Shown one piece after another: positions 13,371-17,182 of a stretch of 17,182 nucleotides of DNA (its first letter is position 1; the number at the start of each line of letters is the position of its first letter). The position numbers were made by a program, and so were the translations under genes. The DNA is taken from the NCBI GenBank assembly GCA_002303765.1, contig DBCB01000332.1, positions 1-17,182 of the forward strand, written 5' to 3'. Below the pieces are notes generated by a model. The model worked only from the letters and a program-made list of their open reading frames with translations. It was not told the origin of the DNA and did not search any database. This DNA is from Planctomycetaceae bacterium UBA969 (lineage in GTDB: Bacteria > Planctomycetota > Planctomycetia > Gemmatales > Gemmataceae).

Positions 13371-16297
13371 ACATTCACCCCAGCATTCATCGCATTTGAA
13401 ATATGGGGGTAGCCAAGATGGTTTCTCTTACCACGATACCAATCGATGGAAGATTTAGCTTTAGGGGCAGGCGTTCCCGAGAATTCGTAGGGAACGAATT
13501 CTTTGCCTGTAAGAATACTCGCCTGAGATGATTCGGGGTCAAGCAACACCAGATTGATCCAGTGGTTGTAGCAGAGATTTGCAAGGGGCGGGCATCGCTC
13601 CAGTATTTTTCGCATGATCTCTGGCGTGGATTCAATAATGAAAAGAAGCCTTACTGCTTCATGAATTTCGACCACCTGCCAAGGAAGCCCTGTTCGTAAA
13701 TCGCTTGCTGCGCCATCCATCACACCTAGATAAGAAGTAGGGTTATGGGGCAACTTGGTGCCACAACCCCAACCAGTTGGGTCGACCTGCGAAAAAAAGA
13801 ATTCGAGATTGATGCCCGAACAAACAGGCATAGCCGCATTAAGAATACGGTTAAGAATATCGTTGTTTTGGTTGTCTTGCGTAGGATCGTATGAAACCAG
13901 AAAAGCCCTTCGATCCATATATATTCCCCGGGTGCGTTCTCGTCTACCCACAATACAAATGGCATTAGTCGCATGGCCAAGTTCGGGCCTGGGTTGTGCC
14001 AGATCTTCAGCGCGGCCCTCAACATGGCGTTGGGCTTCTTCCAAAGAAATGTCAAGCGATGCAGATTGAAACCTCCTGCATCGTTCGTGGGCATTTCGCA
14101 TGCAGGCTTCGCGCAGAGAAATCTTTGCTTTTTCAAAATCGTGGTGGTGAATGCTAGGCATCAGATCTTTGTCGAAAAAACTAACATGATTTATACTGGT
14201 GTTGCTTAGCCCACCCACGAAATAAGTATCTTCGGGGATATCGATACCATTATTTTGCAGAATGGATCGCACTCTTTTATCGTTGAGGATTTGGGCAAGT
14301 GCCCTAGCATTTGCACCACCTGGCGAACCGCCACAAGCCCCGCAATCGTAGGCTGATTGGTGTGGGTTGTTAATGCTGGTCGAGCCATGCCCGAAAATAA
14401 AAACAAGCCTGCAGAAACTTCTGGTCAGCCCTATGTCGCGTAGGAATCGTTCACCCATGGCTGCCATTTCCTGCAGTGAAAATCCCACTTGATTTCCGGT
14501 GGGGCCTGCTTTTTCACTAAAGCGTTCAAGCTTGAGCTTGGTTTCAACTTTCTTACGAAGGAAAGGCGTGAGATACCTTCGTATCTTTGCGGTAAGGCGT
14601 GGAAATAAAACCGTCATTGCTAAGGGGATTGCAACAAGAGTTCCAAAGGTTGCGGAAAGCAAGGCACCAAGCGCGCCACCTCGTGATCCCAAATGCAACT
14701 GATGACTTGCCATTTGAATGGTCTTCATGCCACTTGCACGGGTTTTGTACGCTTTTAAAAATTCTTCCTCAGGTAATTCTTCTACCCAATTTGATGGCGT
14801 GATGATGATGGGGCAAAGAGGTGTATAGAACGAATCAAGGGTTGCCTTGAAATACATGGGGACATTAAAAAAGCCTGCAGCGCCGTAGGTTTCAAACGAA
14901 GGGTCAACTTCTTCTAAATGCCTACGGAATGATTCTTCTCTTTCGTCAATGCAAAACACCGCCTGAAACATGAAAGGCTTGGTTTCCTTTTTTTGTTCCA
15001 AGGTGATGATGCTGTCTAAAACCTGCCTGTATAAATGCTTTTCATATGCAAGGTGGAAGATTTTTCGTTGATCTAATTGGGAGAAGGTCTCGATTTCGAA
15101 TAAGACCTTTGCCCAATCATCGGGGGTGAAGTCTGGGATCTGTTTTTCCCAACCTAGATCCATTGCGACGCAGAAAACCTCGAGTCCCAAAGCTGTGTGA
15201 TCTTGCTTTACCTCAGAATGATTTTTTAAGCTGGCAAGTTCATGTTTAAGATCATTTGAACTTGTTTTCCGGAAGGAGAATTCTTTGATAATTTTCTTCA
15301 TTGCCAGGCGATCTAGCAATAATCGGATTGCAAGAAATTGGGTAAGTGTGCCGGGTGAGACGGGTAGAGGGACTTTATCTGGCCTGACTTCGATCTGCCA
15401 AATCATTCCTGCCCAGCCCCGGATTGCAAGTAGGCTTTGAATCAGAAACGGTTCCCAATTTTCCTGAGGCACGCCCAAAATTTCGAGAGATTCAAGAATC
15501 AGTTCAAGAGCAGAGTTTTTTTCTTGGTGCAGGTTTTTAAAATAATCGGGCAGTGTTCTGGCCCAACTTCCCATAAGTGAGGGATTGGATTGACAGAAAC
15601 TTTTGAACGCAGCAATAAAGCCCGCATCCCGGTTTGGCAAACCCCAGATTGCAAAACCCTGATCCAAAAAAGAGCTGCTGAACCGTACCAGAAGTTCATT
15701 CACCAATAAGTCTGGATCCTGCCCTGTTACTTCCAAGAGTAATTCTCGAAACCGTGCAGGGGCATGGTGCTCGGTTTTTAAGGCTACATTTTCAGTGTTC
15801 TTCAAACAGTATTCCAGAATTTGATTCAGATTCTTTTTATCGGCAGAACTTTCTGGATGGATGATCTTATACAGTCTCTTCGAGTTGGCGATAAACCATT
15901 GCGCCTCTTTTTCTGTTGCAGCAAAGGGCAGATTGCGCAACATGCTTGACTGAATTTCAAACCGGGTACTTTTTCCAATTATTATTTCATTCGCTTTTGA
16001 ACCAAGCTCCGATTTAAGTATTTCCTCTATGTCCGAGAATAAAATTCTCCCCTTTTCCAACTCTTCATGATATCTCTCTTCGGAAAGATACATCTGCGAA
16101 CCGAAGATCCTATCTGCTTCCAATAGCGACTCATGGAATGGCTTTGATTCAAAAAGATGCAATGGATTATGATGCACGAAAGTGGTGATTGGCCCCTGTG
16201 CGGGTAACAGATGTGCAGCGTGGCTTATAATCTCAGCCAAATGCTCTAATTTATTTTCAGGGTGGTGGCTTGAATTTGTATGTGAATGGAAGGTCAT
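13367..16297 (-). CDS. dabA: DabA (DUF2309), zinc-binding inorganic-carbon transporter subunit
   Basis: A 976-residue DUF2309 (PF10070) protein. DabA is a beta-carbonic-anhydrase-like zinc protein that, with DabB, is proposed to hydrate CO2 in one direction at the inner membrane, trapping bicarbonate in the cytoplasm. All expected zinc ligands are visible: Cys449 and Asp451 in AVFCIDEREE, His637 in FIFGHGST, and Cys652 in SAYDCGACGG. The early family motif FVHHNPLHLFE is at about 40-50. Residues 541-566 (GALGALLSATFGTLVAIPLA and following) are hydrophobic enough to insert in or lie on the membrane. It is somewhat longer than the roughly 830-residue proteobacterial protein. The ATG at 16297 has no Shine-Dalgarno; a possible promoter ends just before it. 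The gene follows sulP by 57 nt and overlaps dabB by 4 nt. Family and ligands are clear; activity in this organism is inferred. Confidence 0.95.
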   Translation of the reverse strand: MTFHSHTNSSHHPENKLEHLAEIISHAAHLLPAQGPITTFVHHNPLHLFESKPFHESLLEADRIFGSQMYLSEERYHEELEKGRILFSDIEEILKSELGSKANEIIIGKSTRFEIQSSMLRNLPFAATEKEAQWFIANSKRLYKIIHPESSADKKNLNQILEYCLKNTENVALKTEHHAPARFRELLLEVTGQDPDLLVNELLVRFSSSFLDQGFAIWGLPNRDAGFIAAFKSFCQSNPSLMGSWARTLPDYFKNLHQEKNSALELILESLEILGVPQENWEPFLIQSLLAIRGWAGMIWQIEVRPDKVPLPVSPGTLTQFLAIRLLLDRLAMKKIIKEFSFRKTSSNDLKHELASLKNHSEVKQDHTALGLEVFCVAMDLGWEKQIPDFTPDDWAKVLFEIETFSQLDQRKIFHLAYEKHLYRQVLDSIITLEQKKETKPFMFQAVFCIDEREESFRRHLEEVDPSFETYGAAGFFNVPMYFKATLDSFYTPLCPIIITPSNWVEELPEEEFLKAYKTRASGMKTIQMASHQLHLGSRGGALGALLSATFGTLVAIPLAMTVLFPRLTAKIRRYLTPFLRKKVETKLKLERFSEKAGPTGNQVGFSLQEMAAMGERFLRDIGLTRSFCRLVFIFGHGSTSINNPHQSAYDCGACGGSPGGANARALAQILNDKRVRSILQNNGIDIPEDTYFVGGLSNTSINHVSFFDKDLMPSIHHHDFEKAKISLREACMRNAHERCRRFQSASLDISLEEAQRHVEGRAEDLAQPRPELGHATNAICIVGRRERTRGIYMDRRAFLVSYDPTQDNQNNDILNRILNAAMPVCSGINLEFFFSQVDPTGWGCGTKLPHNPTSYLGVMDGAASDLRTGLPWQVVEIHEAVRLLFIIESTPEIMRKILERCPPLANLCYNHWINLVLLDPESSQASILTGKEFVPYEFSGTPAPKAKSSIDWYRGKRNHLGYPHISNAMNAGVNV

Positions 16298-16305
16298 AAA
16301 CTTTG

Positions 16306-16334
16306 ATCTTAAGTAAAAACAAGATTTCGATCAA
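16306..16334 (-). promoter_or_regulatory. candidate promoter directly upstream of dabA
   Basis: On the minus strand TTGATC (16329-16334) and TAAGAT (16306-16311) are spaced exactly 17 nt, each matching 4 of 6 consensus bases. Transcription would start near 16299, only about 2 nt before the dabA ATG, which would make the message nearly leaderless and fits the missing ribosome binding site. The -35 box also forms a 6-bp inverted repeat with GATCAA (minus strand) at 16303-16308. The call rests on consensus matching; dabA could equally be read from a sulP promoter outside the window. Confidence 0.3.
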
Positions 16335-16354
16335 GCCAGTAAGTGAATCTGGTA

Positions 16355-17182
16355 TTATTTGAAATTTTGCTTGTAAATTGGGCTGGTCATCACCATGCTT
16401 TTTCTCGCAGCATGTGGGTGCTTGGAAACAGGCTTGAGTTCATCCAACCCAGTGACTTCAATCCTGCCATTTTCTCCATGCGGTTCATGAATTAATTCTT
16501 CAAGGCTTTCCATAACCGTGTGATCAATGAGGTTGGAACACCCCAGATCAATCCTAATTTCCCGGTAGCTCGTGACTTTTCTCAAACTGCCTTTGAAAGA
16601 TAGCCAATTGGTAAAAATCATCGCACCTTGCACCTTTAAAACAACATGATCTTCATCCACCACATCAATGGTTAGATCTGGCTGGAATAAGTTCTTTAGC
16701 TTTGCACCATTCCAAAGATGAATAAAAACCTTTACCAGCATACCGATTGCAATACCAATTAAGAGGTCGGTTGCCAAAACCGCAAAGGTGGTGGCAGTGA
16801 AAACAACAATCTGTTCAGGTCCAATTTTGTAGGTTTTAATAAATTCGCCAGGCGATGCCAACCGGTAGCCTGTATAAACCAGAAGTGCAGCAAGCGATGC
16901 CATGGGAATGCTATGAATCAACCATGGTACAAGCGCAATAAATAACAAAAGAAACATACCATGAAAAAAATTTGCAAACCTGCTTTTGGCACCGTTATCG
17001 ATGTTCGCCTTGCTGCGAAGGATTTCAGAAATCATAGGTAAGCCACCAATCAAGGAGGCAGCAGTGTTAGCAATGCCAACGCCCAGCATATCCCCATCTA
17101 GATTCGTTTTTCGTTTTTCGGGGTCGAGCATGTCAACAGCCTTGGCGCTGATTAAGGATTCCAAGGTTCCAATCATGGAGAA
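16355..17182 (-). CDS. SulP family anion transporter, C-terminal part with STAS domain (5' end outside window)
   Basis: The reading frame is open to the window edge (two codons precede the first visible Met), so only about 275 C-terminal residues are seen; full SulP proteins have about 500-600. The first part holds the last membrane segments of the transporter: SLISAKAVDML, the conserved GGLPMISEILRSKANIDNGAKS region, LVPWLIHSIPMASLAALLVYTGYRLA, and TATTFAVLATDLLIGIAIGML. After about residue 165 comes a STAS domain (TIDVVDEDHVVLKVQGAMIF, then DLGCSNLIDHTVMESLEEL), where the motif reads D-H-T instead of the classic D-S-S/T. SulP proteins move sulfate, bicarbonate or other anions; BicA-type members import bicarbonate. 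The placement 57 nt before dabA on the same strand suggests bicarbonate, but the substrate cannot be read from this fragment. The Met at 17176 is internal, not a start. Confidence 0.92.
   Translation of the reverse strand, partial: FSMIGTLESLISAKAVDMLDPEKRKTNLDGDMLGVGIANTAASLIGGLPMISEILRSKANIDNGAKSRFANFFHGMFLLLFIALVPWLIHSIPMASLAALLVYTGYRLASPGEFIKTYKIGPEQIVVFTATTFAVLATDLLIGIAIGMLVKVFIHLWNGAKLKNLFQPDLTIDVVDEDHVVLKVQGAMIFTNWLSFKGSLRKVTSYREIRIDLGCSNLIDHTVMESLEELIHEPHGENGRIEVTGLDELKPVSKHPHAARKSMVMTSPIYKQNFK

Noticed and set aside
17174..17176. ATG at 17176 as the start of a short SulP protein
   Set aside because: The frame stays open to the window edge and the protein would lack most transporter helices; it is an internal methionine.

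Overview
The window reads as a chromosomal segment of a planctomycete. The main reasons are a Tat-exported DUF1501 protein, a DUF1559 protein with a prepilin-type N-terminus followed by a small lipoprotein, and several large exported proteins of unknown function. Base composition looks moderate (roughly mid-40s % G+C by eye, not computed), which is low for the Gemmata-type planctomycetes these families resemble. I do not assign a genus. No tRNA, rRNA, IS element, CRISPR array or phage gene was seen.

Left half, + strand (1-9719): a DUF1501 gene, then, behind its own likely promoter, a DUF1559 gene and a carboxypeptidase-regulatory-like lipoprotein gene. After a 207-nt gap comes a 2137-residue secreted protein. 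It combines helical repeat regions with beta-sandwich segments that recall the macroglobulin (MG) domains of bacterial alpha-2-macroglobulins, but it has no CxEQ thioester. Two Gly/Ala/Pro-rich linkers break it up. All four genes encode exported or surface proteins.

Right half, - strand (17182 down to 9744): the 3' part of a SulP anion transporter with a STAS domain, then dabA (DUF2309, all four zinc ligands present), dabB (NuoL-like) and a third gene for a divergent NuoM-like membrane protein, and finally a secreted SOUL-family protein. The last three genes of the transport cluster are joined by 4-nt ATGA stop/start overlaps, so they are very probably translated together. SulP ends 57 nt before dabA. 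The SOUL gene has its own likely promoter and converges on the giant gene with only 24 nt between the stops.

The most interesting unit is the SulP-dabA-dabB-NuoM-like cluster. DabA/DabB are known as an energy-coupled inorganic-carbon accumulation system, and some SulP proteins carry bicarbonate. A cluster holding both, plus a second antiporter-like subunit that has lost the usual channel lysines and histidines, suggests an expanded DAB complex. The four-gene function is inference; the gene order, overlaps and motifs are read directly from the sequence.
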